Part shown: positions 34,961 to 44,773 of the stretch, piece by piece
How the letters are laid out: the number at the start of each line of letters is the position of its first letter
How positions within the stretch are numbered: position 1 is the first letter of the stretch
From: a bacterium
GTDB lineage: Bacteria > Muiribacteriota > UBA9980
Assembly: GCA_029571125.1 (NCBI GenBank)
Contig: JAKPTH010000341.1
Location: 1-49,210, forward strand
Reading direction: 5' to 3'
Length of the DNA: 49,210 nucleotides
Position numbers and translations under genes: made by a program
Notes under the pieces: generated by a model
Databases searched by the model: none
What the model was told of the DNA's origin: nothing
The model's input: only the letters and a program-made list of their open reading frames with translations

Positions 34961-36313
34961 ATGAAAAAAAATTACATGGCAATAGATCAGATACTCGATT
35001 TTCTCGACGACGGCATATTCACCGTCGACAGGGATTTTAAAATCACCTCGTTCAACCGCGCAGCCGAAAAAATCACCGGCGTTTCTGAAAAAGACGCTCT
35101 TGATAAAAACTGCGCGGCCGTTTTCAATACTCCTTTATGCAAGTCGGCCTGCCCTTTAAAAGAAGCCATAAAAAAAGAAAAGCAGACTGGCGGCGTAAAA
35201 ATACAGATCAACACCGGGGCCGGAAAAGCGCTTCCAATCTGCGTTACCGCAGGCCCCCTTTACGGAAGGGACGGTTCTGTGACCGGCGGCATCGAAATAT
35301 TCCGCGACATATCCGGCATTGAAAACCTAAAAAAAGAGCTCGACGAAAAATATTCTCATTACGATATCGTAGGCAAAAGCGAATATATGAAAACTCTTTT
35401 CAACATTCTTCCGGACATAGCCGAAAGCGACTGCAACGTCCTTATAGAAGGCCCGTCAGGCAGCGGAAAGAGCCTCGCCGCAAAAACCATACACAACCTT
35501 TCGGAGCGTTCTAAAAAGCCGTTCATAGTCATAAACTGCGGAGCGCTGCCCGAAACGCTCCTGGAATCGGAACTTTTCGGTTACGCCAGAGGCGCGTTCA
35601 CCGACGCGAAAAAAGACAAGCCCGGCAGGTTCGCCCTGGCCGAAGGCGGCACGATTTTTCTGGACGAGATAGCCGAAATGCCTTTTCATCTGCAGGTCAA
35701 GTTGCTGCGCGTCATAGAAGACAGGCGATACGAGCCGCTCGGCGGCGTGAAAACCAGGAACGCCGACGTGCGCATAATCGCGGCCACCAATAAAGATCTG
35801 GGTTCGATGGTGAAAAAGGAAAAATTCAGGGAAGACCTTTATTACCGCCTTAAAATAGTTAATTTAAGGATGCCGGCGCTGGCGGAACGCCGCGAAGACA
35901 TTGAAATGCTGGCCCGCCATTTCATAAAAAACTTCAACGCCAGAAAGAGCAATAAAATCACTGAAATATCGCCAAAAGTCCTTGAATTTTTCGCGGTGTA
36001 CGACTTTCCCGGCAACGTGCGCGAACTCGAAAATATACTCGAATACTGTTATATATTTTGTAAAGACGGAAAGCTTCTGCCGGATCATCTTCCGGCCGAC
36101 TGCCGCAGCTTCGTTTCAGGCATGGCGGCGCTTTCGCCGAAATCCTTAAAGCCATCGCCTCTGGCGCTGGAACGCGCCGTCGAAAACACCGAAAAAGTTT
36201 CGATAGTCAACGCTCTCGAACGTTTCGAAGGCGACAAAAAAAGCGCGGCGCGGTTCTTGAAAATAGATTATTCAACGCTGTGGCGCAAAATGAAAAAATA
36301 TTCGCTGAATTAA
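34961..36313 (+). CDS. PAS-domain sigma54-dependent transcriptional activator (candidate OrpR-like)
   Basis: PAS domain; Walker A GPSGSGKS; GAFTDA (variant of GAFTGA); GGTIFLDEIAEM; C-terminal Fis-type HTH. Confidence 0.92.
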   Translation: MKKNYMAIDQILDFLDDGIFTVDRDFKITSFNRAAEKITGVSEKDALDKNCAAVFNTPLCKSACPLKEAIKKEKQTGGVKIQINTGAGKALPICVTAGPLYGRDGSVTGGIEIFRDISGIENLKKELDEKYSHYDIVGKSEYMKTLFNILPDIAESDCNVLIEGPSGSGKSLAAKTIHNLSERSKKPFIVINCGALPETLLESELFGYARGAFTDAKKDKPGRFALAEGGTIFLDEIAEMPFHLQVKLLRVIEDRRYEPLGGVKTRNADVRIIAATNKDLGSMVKKEKFREDLYYRLKIVNLRMPALAERREDIEMLARHFIKNFNARKSNKITEISPKVLEFFAVYDFPGNVRELENILEYCYIFCKDGKLLPDHLPADCRSFVSGMAALSPKSLKPSPLALERAVENTEKVSIVNALERFEGDKKSAARFLKIDYSTLWRKMKKYSLN

Positions 36314-36324
36314 AACGCATTAAA

Positions 36325-36353
36325 TTGACAGTGATTTTGCGTTATGCTATAAT
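36325..36353 (+). promoter_or_regulatory. Consensus sigma70 promoter for the Fur-family gene
   Basis: TTGACA 36325-36330, 17-nt spacer, TATAAT 36348-36353. Confidence 0.8.
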
Positions 36354-36391
36354 TGTGAAGTTAAAAAGATTAAAGCAAAGGTAATTTAAAA

Positions 36392-36790
36392 ATGATCAAA
36401 CCCGTTTACAGAAAAAGCGTACAACGCCAGAAAATCTACGAATTCATAAAAGGGTCGTTCGACCATCCGAGCGCGATGTCCATTTATGAAACGCTGCGCG
36501 AGAAATTGCCGGCTTTAAGCCTGGGGACGGTTTACAGAAACCTCGCCATCCTCGTAGAGCAGGGGCTGGTCACAAGAATGCCCTTCAAAAACGGCTTCGA
36601 CCGTTTCGACGCCAACACGCTCGCGCATCATCATTTAATATGCGAAAAATGCGGAAATGTAGAAGATATAACTCTGCCGGCGCTCGCCGAAATAGATAAA
36701 ATCGCCGCCAGAAGCAATGAATTTAAAATTTTACGCCACAGAATAGAGTTTTACGGGATCTGCCGAAATTGCGGCAAACGCGGCGATTAA
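36392..36790 (+). CDS. Fur/PerR-family metalloregulator
   Basis: HPSAMSIYETLREKLPALSLGTVYRNLAIL; HHHLICEKCGNVEDI and ICRNCGK (two CxxC motifs). Confidence 0.93.
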   Translation: MIKPVYRKSVQRQKIYEFIKGSFDHPSAMSIYETLREKLPALSLGTVYRNLAILVEQGLVTRMPFKNGFDRFDANTLAHHHLICEKCGNVEDITLPALAEIDKIAARSNEFKILRHRIEFYGICRNCGKRGD

Positions 36791-36831
36791 CGCAAATAAC
36801 CAGCGGCGTACGATTAAAATTCGAAAGTTTC

Positions 36832-37950
36832 ATGGACATGAACGATAACAAAAATAAAATAATAATAATAACGCTCACTCTGCTGATTCTGGCTTCCGCG
36901 ATATTTTCGGCCGCCCGGTTCGCGCCGGCATTATACGGCCTGTTCACGGCCGGCGAAGGCCGCCTCGCATACGGCTTCATTTCGTTTTTCACGGTTTCAA
37001 AAAAGAGCCTGTCGGCGCTCGGATTATTTTACTTCACCGCGGCATGGTTCCTGTTTTCAAATAACCTGGCCCGAGCTTTCGCCATGACCGCTTATACGGC
37101 CCTGGCGCAGCTATCTTTCTTCGCCGTGTGTTTTATGACATTCGGATTTTTTTGCGGCCCGGGCGACGCCATGCCGCAGCTAATATTGGCGGCGCTTATA
37201 ATAGCGCTCGTCTCGCTTCCGCAATTCCGACGCGCGTTCGCTTCCGACGCGCCTATATTCAAAAAGCATTATAAACTTTCGCTGACAGCATTTTTATGCG
37301 TCATAGCCGCGCACTGCCTGTGCGTCGCGTATTTCGCGCTTAACTATCCGCACCTTTTCGCTGCGCCGGCGGGGCCTTATGATTTCAGCTCATCAGCTCA
37401 GGCCGCGCCGCAGCCGTCATTCGTGGCCGGCGCGCCGCTTTACGATACGGCAGAAGTTTTCGGTTTCAAACTCGCTCTGCCGGCCGGATTTAAATTGATC
37501 AAGAAGATAGGCGAAGCCGCGTCGAAACAAAACGGCGCATACGGCAAGGCTGTCTTCGCCAGCGGCAGCGACCAGATCATGCTCACTACTAAAAACGGCA
37601 TTCTTATCGAACAGCTTTTTTCCATGACGGCCGTATTTGAAATCCAGAGCAGCTACGATTTTTACACTAATTACATCAACGACCGCTTCGGCGCGGTGTG
37701 GCTGTATTCAAAATCTTACCCGCGCTACGACTATGCTTCTTTTACAGCCGGCCGCTGGCGCGGCTATATGGAATCCGGGCCGGTTCTTTCCGGCGGCGGT
37801 TATTTCGCAAAGTCGCTGAATATATGGAGCGCCGCTCCCTCGAACCCGGCGCGCCTCGAGATCACGTTTATTTTCAAAAACGGCGGGCCGCCCGACGCTC
37901 TCATAAAAGGCATCCTGGCCTCGCTCGAAGGCGGCGACTGGCCGTTTTAA
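36832..37950 (+). CDS. Polytopic membrane protein with C-terminal soluble domain, unknown function
   Basis: Several hydrophobic helices then an alpha/beta-like extracytoplasmic segment; ATG 36832 preferred over 36769. Confidence 0.6.
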   Translation: MDMNDNKNKIIIITLTLLILASAIFSAARFAPALYGLFTAGEGRLAYGFISFFTVSKKSLSALGLFYFTAAWFLFSNNLARAFAMTAYTALAQLSFFAVCFMTFGFFCGPGDAMPQLILAALIIALVSLPQFRRAFASDAPIFKKHYKLSLTAFLCVIAAHCLCVAYFALNYPHLFAAPAGPYDFSSSAQAAPQPSFVAGAPLYDTAEVFGFKLALPAGFKLIKKIGEAASKQNGAYGKAVFASGSDQIMLTTKNGILIEQLFSMTAVFEIQSSYDFYTNYINDRFGAVWLYSKSYPRYDYASFTAGRWRGYMESGPVLSGGGYFAKSLNIWSAAPSNPARLEITFIFKNGGPPDALIKGILASLEGGDWPF

Positions 37951-38078
37951 AGCGGCTGAGCGATAACGGCCGCCGGGGCTCGTTTTTTTTTATATTTACC
38001 GCATTGCATTTGCGATTGTATGCTATTAATTTATTATAAACAGTTTTTAAAAAATGTGATTATACCAGGGAGGATCTT

Positions 38079-38930
38079 ATGATGTTTTCAGTTCTAAGGC
38101 GCCGCGCCGCTTATGCGCTGATCGTCGCAGCGCTGGCGTTTTTTATGCAGATATCGCCGCGCACGCAGCCGCTTATGGCTGATGAAAACGGAGCAGCCGC
38201 AAAAAGTGCGAAATCGGAAACCAAACAGGAAATCTTGCAGGAAGCAGTATCTGAAACGGACGCGGTCATGCTTCAGGCATGCTGCGACGCCATGAACAAG
38301 CTGGTCCCCAAGCTTAAATTCAAAGATATGGCCGCGCACGAAAATTTTTCGGAAATCAGCCGGCGCATCAAAAGGATCGCTAACGCCTTAAAAAACGGCG
38401 GCGTTCTTTTTTCGCCCGACGGCACCGCCGAAAACGTTCCGATTGAAAAGCTCGACAAAATGCTGGCTGACGAAAACGAGCGCCTGGAAGAGGCAAAAAA
38501 AGCCATAAGCCGCACTCAGAAGGAGCTCGACGAAATGACGGCGGCGGCGCAATATATAGAAAGCGGATCGCCCGAAAAACCAGCCGTATGCCCCGCAAAA
38601 GGCGTTTATACGCTCACGCAGGACGAGAAGCTCCGCTACAGAATCAAATGCAGCATCCACGGCAGTTTCGAAGAAATCCGCGCGAAGCTCTATGAAAAGG
38701 CAATGAAAAGCACCGAACCCGCCAGGTTCTGCCGCGGCAACATGAGCGCGATAGTGGGCGCGTGCGAGCGCTACGCGATAGATTACGGCGTTCCGGCCGA
38801 ATGGCGCATCGAAGAGCTCGTCGAAGAATGCTATCTCGAAGACGAATACGTCTGTCCGTCCGGCGGAGTTTACGCCATAAAAGGCGGCAGCGCGAAAGAT
38901 TTTACATGTTCGTGCAGCGTCCATAAATGA
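38079..38930 (+). CDS. Exported protein with two Cys-rich CPxxGxY...CSxH repeats
   Basis: Signal-like N-terminus; CPAKGVYTLTQDEKLRYRIKCSIHG and CPSGGVYAIKGGSAKDFTCSCSVHK. Confidence 0.6.
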   Translation: MMFSVLRRRAAYALIVAALAFFMQISPRTQPLMADENGAAAKSAKSETKQEILQEAVSETDAVMLQACCDAMNKLVPKLKFKDMAAHENFSEISRRIKRIANALKNGGVLFSPDGTAENVPIEKLDKMLADENERLEEAKKAISRTQKELDEMTAAAQYIESGSPEKPAVCPAKGVYTLTQDEKLRYRIKCSIHGSFEEIRAKLYEKAMKSTEPARFCRGNMSAIVGACERYAIDYGVPAEWRIEELVEECYLEDEYVCPSGGVYAIKGGSAKDFTCSCSVHK

Positions 38931-39013
38931 TGCTTTTAAAAAATTTCGCGCCGCATGAAACAAATTAGACCTTTCGCCAGTATAATATAAAAAAGAGTAT
39001 CAGGAGGCCTGTC

Positions 39014-40252
39014 ATGATTTGCAAATATAAAAAGCTGATTTTATCGCTATTTTTATCCGCCGCCATACCTTTCGGCGCGGCGCTTCCGGTTTCGGCCGGC
39101 ATAGAGGCCCTTTCCGGGCAGATCAATTCCGGCGAGGTGTCCAAAGCTTTTGTTCCGCCCGAAAACGGGCCGGTGGTAGGGCGCGTCACGGCGCGCTATA
39201 TGCTCAACGTGCGCAAAAGCCCGTGGGGCGAAATCATCGACGGTTTTTATCCGGGCGTTAAAGTCGATATTTTCGGCTTCGAAGGCGAATGGTATCAAAT
39301 AAGATACGGCGGCGGCGTAGCGTATGTCCACACGTCGCTCATAACGATAGAATCTGGAAATCCAAGGTCGCTCGCGGCCGATGTGGAATTTCCGGTTAAG
39401 GGAACCACCACCGCCAGGTATTCGCTCAACGTTCGCAGAAGCCCCTGGGGCGAAATCATTGACGGCCTTCCGCTCGGCACCGAAGTAGACATAACCGGGC
39501 GCGACGGCGACTGGTATATAATCAGCCATGGCGGTGGATCCGCTTATGTTCATATATCGCTGGTAAGCGTCATCGGCGCGGGGTCAAAACCAGCGACGCC
39601 CGGCGCTCCCGAAAAGCCTTCGACGCCGCAGGTCGCCCAGCCCGCCGACACGGCAAAGCCGGCCACTCCCGCTCCTCAGCCAGCGCAGCAGGCCAAACCG
39701 GAAAACGGCGGTTCTTCAAACAAGCCGGGCGCATCGAACGGCATAAACGGCCCCGGCATACCGCCGGAGCTCATTCAAGGCATCGAGGCGGCCAAGCGCA
39801 CCCAATGGTACACCACTCCCAATAAATGCCTGCAATTCGCCGGAACGGTAGCCCACGAAGCTGGCGCGCCCGACGCCGGCAAGACATATACGCAGCCGCA
39901 GGCGATATGGCCTGCCGACAAGAGGCTGCGCGGCTATTACATCAACCAGCTCCCGAAGGCCGTAGAGGCCGGCACGCTGCTGCCCGGAATGCTCATACAT
40001 GTTAAGGTCCACTACGACTACGATCCGGCTTATAATCCCGTTAACGACGCGCACCACTGGTTCGTTTACGTCGGCAAAGACGCGCAGGGCGTTCCCCGCT
40101 TCACCGACAACGTCAAAAGCACCAACCTGCAGACCGCCGAACAGGTCTATAATTACATGAACGGCGGATCGGCCAAAAAATACGGCGACTCCAAATACGG
40201 CTATAACCGCCGCGTGCACGCCGTTTTTGATCCGTTCGCGTCGGTGAGATAA
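39014..40252 (+). CDS. Secreted protein with two bacterial SH3 domains, Pro/Ala linker and a probable Cys/His (CHAP/NlpC-like) C-terminal domain
   Basis: ARYMLNVRKSPWGEIIDGF and ARYSLNVRRSPWGEIIDGL SH3b repeats; TPNKCLQFAGTVAHEAG ... DAHHWFVYVG. Confidence 0.75.
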   Translation: MICKYKKLILSLFLSAAIPFGAALPVSAGIEALSGQINSGEVSKAFVPPENGPVVGRVTARYMLNVRKSPWGEIIDGFYPGVKVDIFGFEGEWYQIRYGGGVAYVHTSLITIESGNPRSLAADVEFPVKGTTTARYSLNVRRSPWGEIIDGLPLGTEVDITGRDGDWYIISHGGGSAYVHISLVSVIGAGSKPATPGAPEKPSTPQVAQPADTAKPATPAPQPAQQAKPENGGSSNKPGASNGINGPGIPPELIQGIEAAKRTQWYTTPNKCLQFAGTVAHEAGAPDAGKTYTQPQAIWPADKRLRGYYINQLPKAVEAGTLLPGMLIHVKVHYDYDPAYNPVNDAHHWFVYVGKDAQGVPRFTDNVKSTNLQTAEQVYNYMNGGSAKKYGDSKYGYNRRVHAVFDPFASVR

Positions 40253-40336
40253 CCAAATAACAATTAAAAACTCATGAATATATCCATACGCTTCGCCGCG
40301 GGCTATAAATTCAAAACGCCTGCGACGAAGCTGCGT

Positions 40337-41440
40337 TTAAAAAGCCTTAATCTCGTCGAGCGCTTTGAGCAGTTCTATTTTTTTTGCGGTTATTTTTGAA
40401 AGTTTCGTCAGAACGCCCGAAAGCGCCTCCAGTTCTTCCACGCTCGAAACATTTTCTATGTCCACAAGCAGCGATTTGATGCGTTCTATAAGCGGCCGTT
40501 CTTTCAAGCGAGGCTTTTCATAAGGCTCGCGGCCTAATTTCGCCGCCGCCTTTCGCTGAGCGCATTTCAGGATTAATTTTGCGGCGCTCTTTTGCGGCTC
40601 GGCCTGTGATTCTTCGAATATAATTTTATCTTCTTTTCCATCCCTTTTTTCCGGGGTTAGTTCCGCCTCCGGCGGAAGCGCCGCCGCCGCGGCCGGACCG
40701 GAATCGAATCCGTCTATATCTATGCCGAAAGTTTCGGCCAGGTCGCCTTCGCTGATTACCCGCCCGGAACGCGCGCCGGCTTTTTTAAGCATGTCCTCCG
40801 ATTTCCTGGCGACCGCGCCTGATATGATATCGGCGATATCGGCCTTTCTGAGCGTGAAAAACAGCGAAGGGTCATTATCGAGGCGCGCGCCCACGCCGTA
40901 AAGCACGGCCGCCACATGCTTGCACATATAAGCGAAATCGGGGCAGCTGCACTCAAAGTCTATTTCCCTCGGCGAGGGGAATATGCCCCTGTCGCGGGCG
41001 GTGAACAGCGTCGAAAGCTCTCCTGGAATGCGGCCTTCCAGAAGTTCGCCGAGCGAATGTATTTTTCCGGCGCACTCCGCCGCCATGGCCTTCCATGTTT
41101 CGCGCTTCACCGGTTTTATGGATATTTCAACTTCGTATGGGTCTTTATTGCTGCCCTGCACGAGCGCATCTATCCGGCCCGGAAGTATCTTCAGATCGAT
41201 CACTGCTCCGTTTCTAACATACGAGCGTCCGCGCTCGAGACGGTTATAAAAATCGGAATAGCTTTCGAGGTTCTGGCACCATTTGATCCCCCACCAGCTC
41301 GACGAAATTATTTTTCCCGCTATGACCACCGGAGCCGCGTCGCGCCCTTTTTTCCTGAGCTTTTCGAGCGCGCGCGCAGTGGCGTCTTTATCGGGTTTGT
41401 AAGATTTATATCCCCAGTAATAGCGGTCATAAAACGGCAT
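40337..41440 (-). CDS. SWIM zinc-finger protein (start revised from 41557 to ATG 41440)
   Basis: FECSCPDFAYMCKHVAAVLYGVGARLD; partner of the adjacent SNF2 helicase; AGGAGA upstream of ATG 41440. Confidence 0.9.
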   Translation of the reverse strand: MPFYDRYYWGYKSYKPDKDATARALEKLRKKGRDAAPVVIAGKIISSSWWGIKWCQNLESYSDFYNRLERGRSYVRNGAVIDLKILPGRIDALVQGSNKDPYEVEISIKPVKRETWKAMAAECAGKIHSLGELLEGRIPGELSTLFTARDRGIFPSPREIDFECSCPDFAYMCKHVAAVLYGVGARLDNDPSLFFTLRKADIADIISGAVARKSEDMLKKAGARSGRVISEGDLAETFGIDIDGFDSGPAAAAALPPEAELTPEKRDGKEDKIIFEESQAEPQKSAAKLILKCAQRKAAAKLGREPYEKPRLKERPLIERIKSLLVDIENVSSVEELEALSGVLTKLSKITAKKIELLKALDEIKAF

Positions 41441-41549
41441 CGTAATACTCTCCTTGTTTATACTCTTATAAATTAACGCATTACATCTTTCGGCGCCAAT
41501 CGCGAACGGCCCGTCATAAGCAATACAAAAGCGCGCCCGCGAATTCGGC

Positions 41550-44303
41550 TCAATCAAATTCAGTTCGGTCCGCCGATAGATCGAAAAGTTTCATGAGCTG
41601 TTCGTCGCTCATTTCGGTTATGAACGATTCGGAAATATCCGGTATGGCGTCTTTTGAAAGCCTTATCTTATCTTCTATCATCAAATCTATTTTTTCTTCG
41701 AGCGTGCCTTTCGTTATAAACTTATGCACGATTACATTTTTCGACTGTCCTATACGGAAGGCCCTGTCGGTCGCCTGATTTTCCACCGCCGGGTTCCACC
41801 ATCTGTCAAAATGTACGACATAGCTCGCCGCCGTGAGGTTGAGCCCCGTGCCGCCCGCCTTAAGCGAAAGCACCATGAACGGAATATAATCGGCGCCCTG
41901 AAAGCGCGCCACGATCTCTCCGCGCCGCCCGACCGGCGTTCCGCCGTGCAGCACCAGGCCGCCGCGGCCGAAAACTCCCGCCAGAAATCCGGCGAGCGGT
42001 TCCGTTATTTCCCGGAATTGAGTGAAAACCAATACGCGCTCGCGTTTTTCGCGTATGGTCTCGCATATTTCGCGAAGGCGACCGAATTTGCCGCTTTCGC
42101 TTTCGTCATAGCACTTCTGGCCCAGGTACTGATCTGGATGGTTGCATATCTGTTTGAACTTCATCAGCGACGAAAGTATTAGACCTCTTCTTTCGATCCC
42201 TTCATCAACGCTTTCGAGGGCTTCTTTAATCTCTTTGACGAGCGAGTCGTAAACAGCGGCCTGTTTTTTGCTCAGCGTAGAATATGATTTCATTTCTATC
42301 TTGTCCGGCAGGTCTGATATTATGGATTTGTCGGTTTTAAGGCGCCTTAATATGAACGGCCCCGCCGTCTTTTTAAGCCTGGAATAGCCTTCCACGGAGT
42401 CGCTCAACCGTCTGACGAACCCGGTGAATTCGGTCAGCGTGCCGAGAAGGCCGCGGTTGATGAAATCGAAGATAGACCACAGGTCGGACAGTCTGTTTTC
42501 CACCGGCGTACCGGTCAGGGCTATGCGGAAATCCGCTTTCAGGCGCTTTACCGCCCGCGTCTGTTTGGTGTCCGGGTTTTTTATATTCTGCGCCTCGTCG
42601 ATTATAAGCGTATCCCAATCGATATCGCATAATTTCTGGTAGCGGTGAAGCATGGAGTACGTGGTTATTATAAGATCGTTAGCGGCGGCGGCTTTTTCGA
42701 TTTCATTCGTGCCGCAGGTTTTTTCGGATTTCGCGGACGAGTGAAGCACCTGATATTTCAATTCAGGCGTGAAACGCTCGATCTCGTTCATCCAGTTGGC
42801 GATGAGCGAGGCGGGGACCACGAGCAGGTTCTTCGCATGCGCAGCCGCTTTGCCTGATTTGCCGGCGTTATCTCCTTTGCCGCGTACGCGGCGTCCGGCC
42901 GCGATGGAATTCAGCAGAGCGAGCACCTGCACGGTTTTTCCAAGACCCATATCGTCGGCCAGGCAAGCGCCCAGCCCCAGCGTTTTCATTAAATTAAGCC
43001 AGTTCAAACCTTTTTGCTGGTACGGCCGCAGCGCGCCCATAAAGTTTTTGCCACAGTCGGTGTTTTCGACGGTTTCCGGCCGGGTTAGTTTTTTTATAGT
43101 GGCCGCCAGCCATTCGCCGTTGCTTATTTCGATAACGGCCGAATTTTCGCCGTCAGCCGCGCCGGCTAATTTATCGGCGGTCATATTGAGCCGCAGTGCT
43201 TCAAAAAGAGTTATGCCTTCCCCGCCGCCGGCGGTCAGCGCGGCGCGTTCGAAAGCGGCCAGCGCCAGTTTGAGGCGTTGGGCGTCCGCCTCGACCCATT
43301 TTCCTTTTAATAACACCAGGCCGTCGCTTTCATGCGCCAGCCTTCTGAGTTCTTCGGGCGTTATACTCACGCCGCCGAGGGAAATTTCGGGTTTGAAATC
43401 GAGCAGAGTATTGAAACCGACGCGCGAAGGGGCGCTTTCGCCCACTTTTATCCTCACCGACGGAGGGCGTCTAGCTTCTTTCCACCAGTCGGGGATTCGG
43501 CAAAGAACTCCGGATTCCTCGTAAAGCGGGACTTCCTTTAAAAAAGCATGGGCCTCTTCCGTCGAAAGCGTTATCGGATGAAAAAGCTCGCCGGTTTCAA
43601 GCAGGCCGCCTATGAGCCGGCTTTTTTCGGCGGCGCGCGTTACGGCCGATATAAGCTCGAGCAGTTTTTTTCTGTCGCCGCCGAACTCGTTTATCGCGTT
43701 TTTAAGCGGCAGATGTTTAGTCCGTCCGTCTTCGCCGTGTTTTGAATAGGTGGCCATAAAAGCGAAAGGCTTCTGGCCTTTTTTGTTTTCTACCATATGG
43801 AAAAAGACGCGGCCGGCGGGATGTATCCGCGGGTTATATACGGCGAAAAAGCCGTCCGCTCTTCCGCGATACGCGCCCATAAGCCGTCTGAAAGCGCCTT
43901 CGAATATCATCGCGAAACTTTCGAGCCAGCTTTCGCCGAGGTGTTCCGAACCGTCCAGATACGGCGCGGCTTCTACAATCGCGGCGGCCTCGCCGCTTTC
44001 ATAATGCACCGGCGTTTTCTCACGGAGCGTTTCGAGATCGGGATTTTTAATCAGCCGCTCGCATAGAGGCGCGGCGGCGCTTAAAAGAAAAGCGAGCGAC
44101 GGCGAAACGAAAAAGCCGTTATGCCTGCCGCTAAATCCAAGCATCAGCAGGGCTTCGCCCGGGTCTTTCGAGTACAGCTCGAAAAGCCGCGCTTCAAAAG
44201 CGGCCCGCGCGGGGGTTATTTCTTCGCCGGCGGGCCGGCGCTCCAGGCAGAAACGGCCTTCGGGCTGTATTATGGCTATAAGTTCATTATTTTCTGAATT
44301 CAT
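41550..44303 (-). CDS. SNF2-family helicase (HepA-like)
   Basis: CLADDMGLGKTVQVLALL; LIIDEAQNIKN; LSLKAGGTGLNLTAASYVVHFDRWWNPAVENQATDRAFRIGQ. Confidence 0.96.
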   Translation of the reverse strand: MNSENNELIAIIQPEGRFCLERRPAGEEITPARAAFEARLFELYSKDPGEALLMLGFSGRHNGFFVSPSLAFLLSAAAPLCERLIKNPDLETLREKTPVHYESGEAAAIVEAAPYLDGSEHLGESWLESFAMIFEGAFRRLMGAYRGRADGFFAVYNPRIHPAGRVFFHMVENKKGQKPFAFMATYSKHGEDGRTKHLPLKNAINEFGGDRKKLLELISAVTRAAEKSRLIGGLLETGELFHPITLSTEEAHAFLKEVPLYEESGVLCRIPDWWKEARRPPSVRIKVGESAPSRVGFNTLLDFKPEISLGGVSITPEELRRLAHESDGLVLLKGKWVEADAQRLKLALAAFERAALTAGGGEGITLFEALRLNMTADKLAGAADGENSAVIEISNGEWLAATIKKLTRPETVENTDCGKNFMGALRPYQQKGLNWLNLMKTLGLGACLADDMGLGKTVQVLALLNSIAAGRRVRGKGDNAGKSGKAAAHAKNLLVVPASLIANWMNEIERFTPELKYQVLHSSAKSEKTCGTNEIEKAAAANDLIITTYSMLHRYQKLCDIDWDTLIIDEAQNIKNPDTKQTRAVKRLKADFRIALTGTPVENRLSDLWSIFDFINRGLLGTLTEFTGFVRRLSDSVEGYSRLKKTAGPFILRRLKTDKSIISDLPDKIEMKSYSTLSKKQAAVYDSLVKEIKEALESVDEGIERRGLILSSLMKFKQICNHPDQYLGQKCYDESESGKFGRLREICETIREKRERVLVFTQFREITEPLAGFLAGVFGRGGLVLHGGTPVGRRGEIVARFQGADYIPFMVLSLKAGGTGLNLTAASYVVHFDRWWNPAVENQATDRAFRIGQSKNVIVHKFITKGTLEEKIDLMIEDKIRLSKDAIPDISESFITEMSDEQLMKLFDLSADRTEFD

Positions 44304-44422
44304 GGCGCAACGTCCGCATTATATAGCGGGTAAACTTTAATTTTAAATGACGAATCGGTTAAATTATATTCGATTTACTTAATGAATGCAATAAAAATTT
44401 GGCGCTTTTTTATGCCGGTAAA

Positions 44423-44695
44423 ATGACTTTTAATCCTTCGATCACAAAACCCATAGCCGGCATGGAGATGTTCACCAAATCCCGCGCCGCGGGCCATTCC
44501 GGCCAGCCGTTCGAGACCAACGAAATGGGCTGGCTCGTTTATCCGGAAGGCATCTATCGCGCGGTAAAGGCTATCGGCCGTTACGGCGCCCATGATAAGG
44601 TCCGTATTTCACTGTCGATATATTGCATAATATCCTCAACCACCTCGGCACGCGAGTTCGTGAAAAACATTTTTTTAACATATTTCTTGATTTAA
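44423..44695 (+). pseudogene. Probable remnant of a glycoside hydrolase family 1 enzyme
   Basis: ETNEMGWLVYPEGIYRAVKAIGRYG resembles the GH1 segment TDxGWEVYPEGLYDLL; no intact flanking domain. Confidence 0.4.
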
Positions 44696-44715
44696 TATAA
44701 AATATTTGCTATAAT
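44687..44715 (+). promoter_or_regulatory. Promoter of the AbiE-like pair
   Basis: TTGATT 44687-44692, 17-nt spacer, TATAAT 44710-44715; followed by repeated TTGTTCAA sites. Confidence 0.6.
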
Positions 44716-44773
44716 AAAATTGTTCAACAATTATTTTTGTTCAATAAATATTAAATAATAAAAAGGTGAACAA

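Noticed and set aside
42769-43524. 251-aa ORF antisense to the SNF2 helicase
   Set aside because: Ser/Arg-rich translation characteristic of an antisense frame; SNF2 motifs intact on the other strand.
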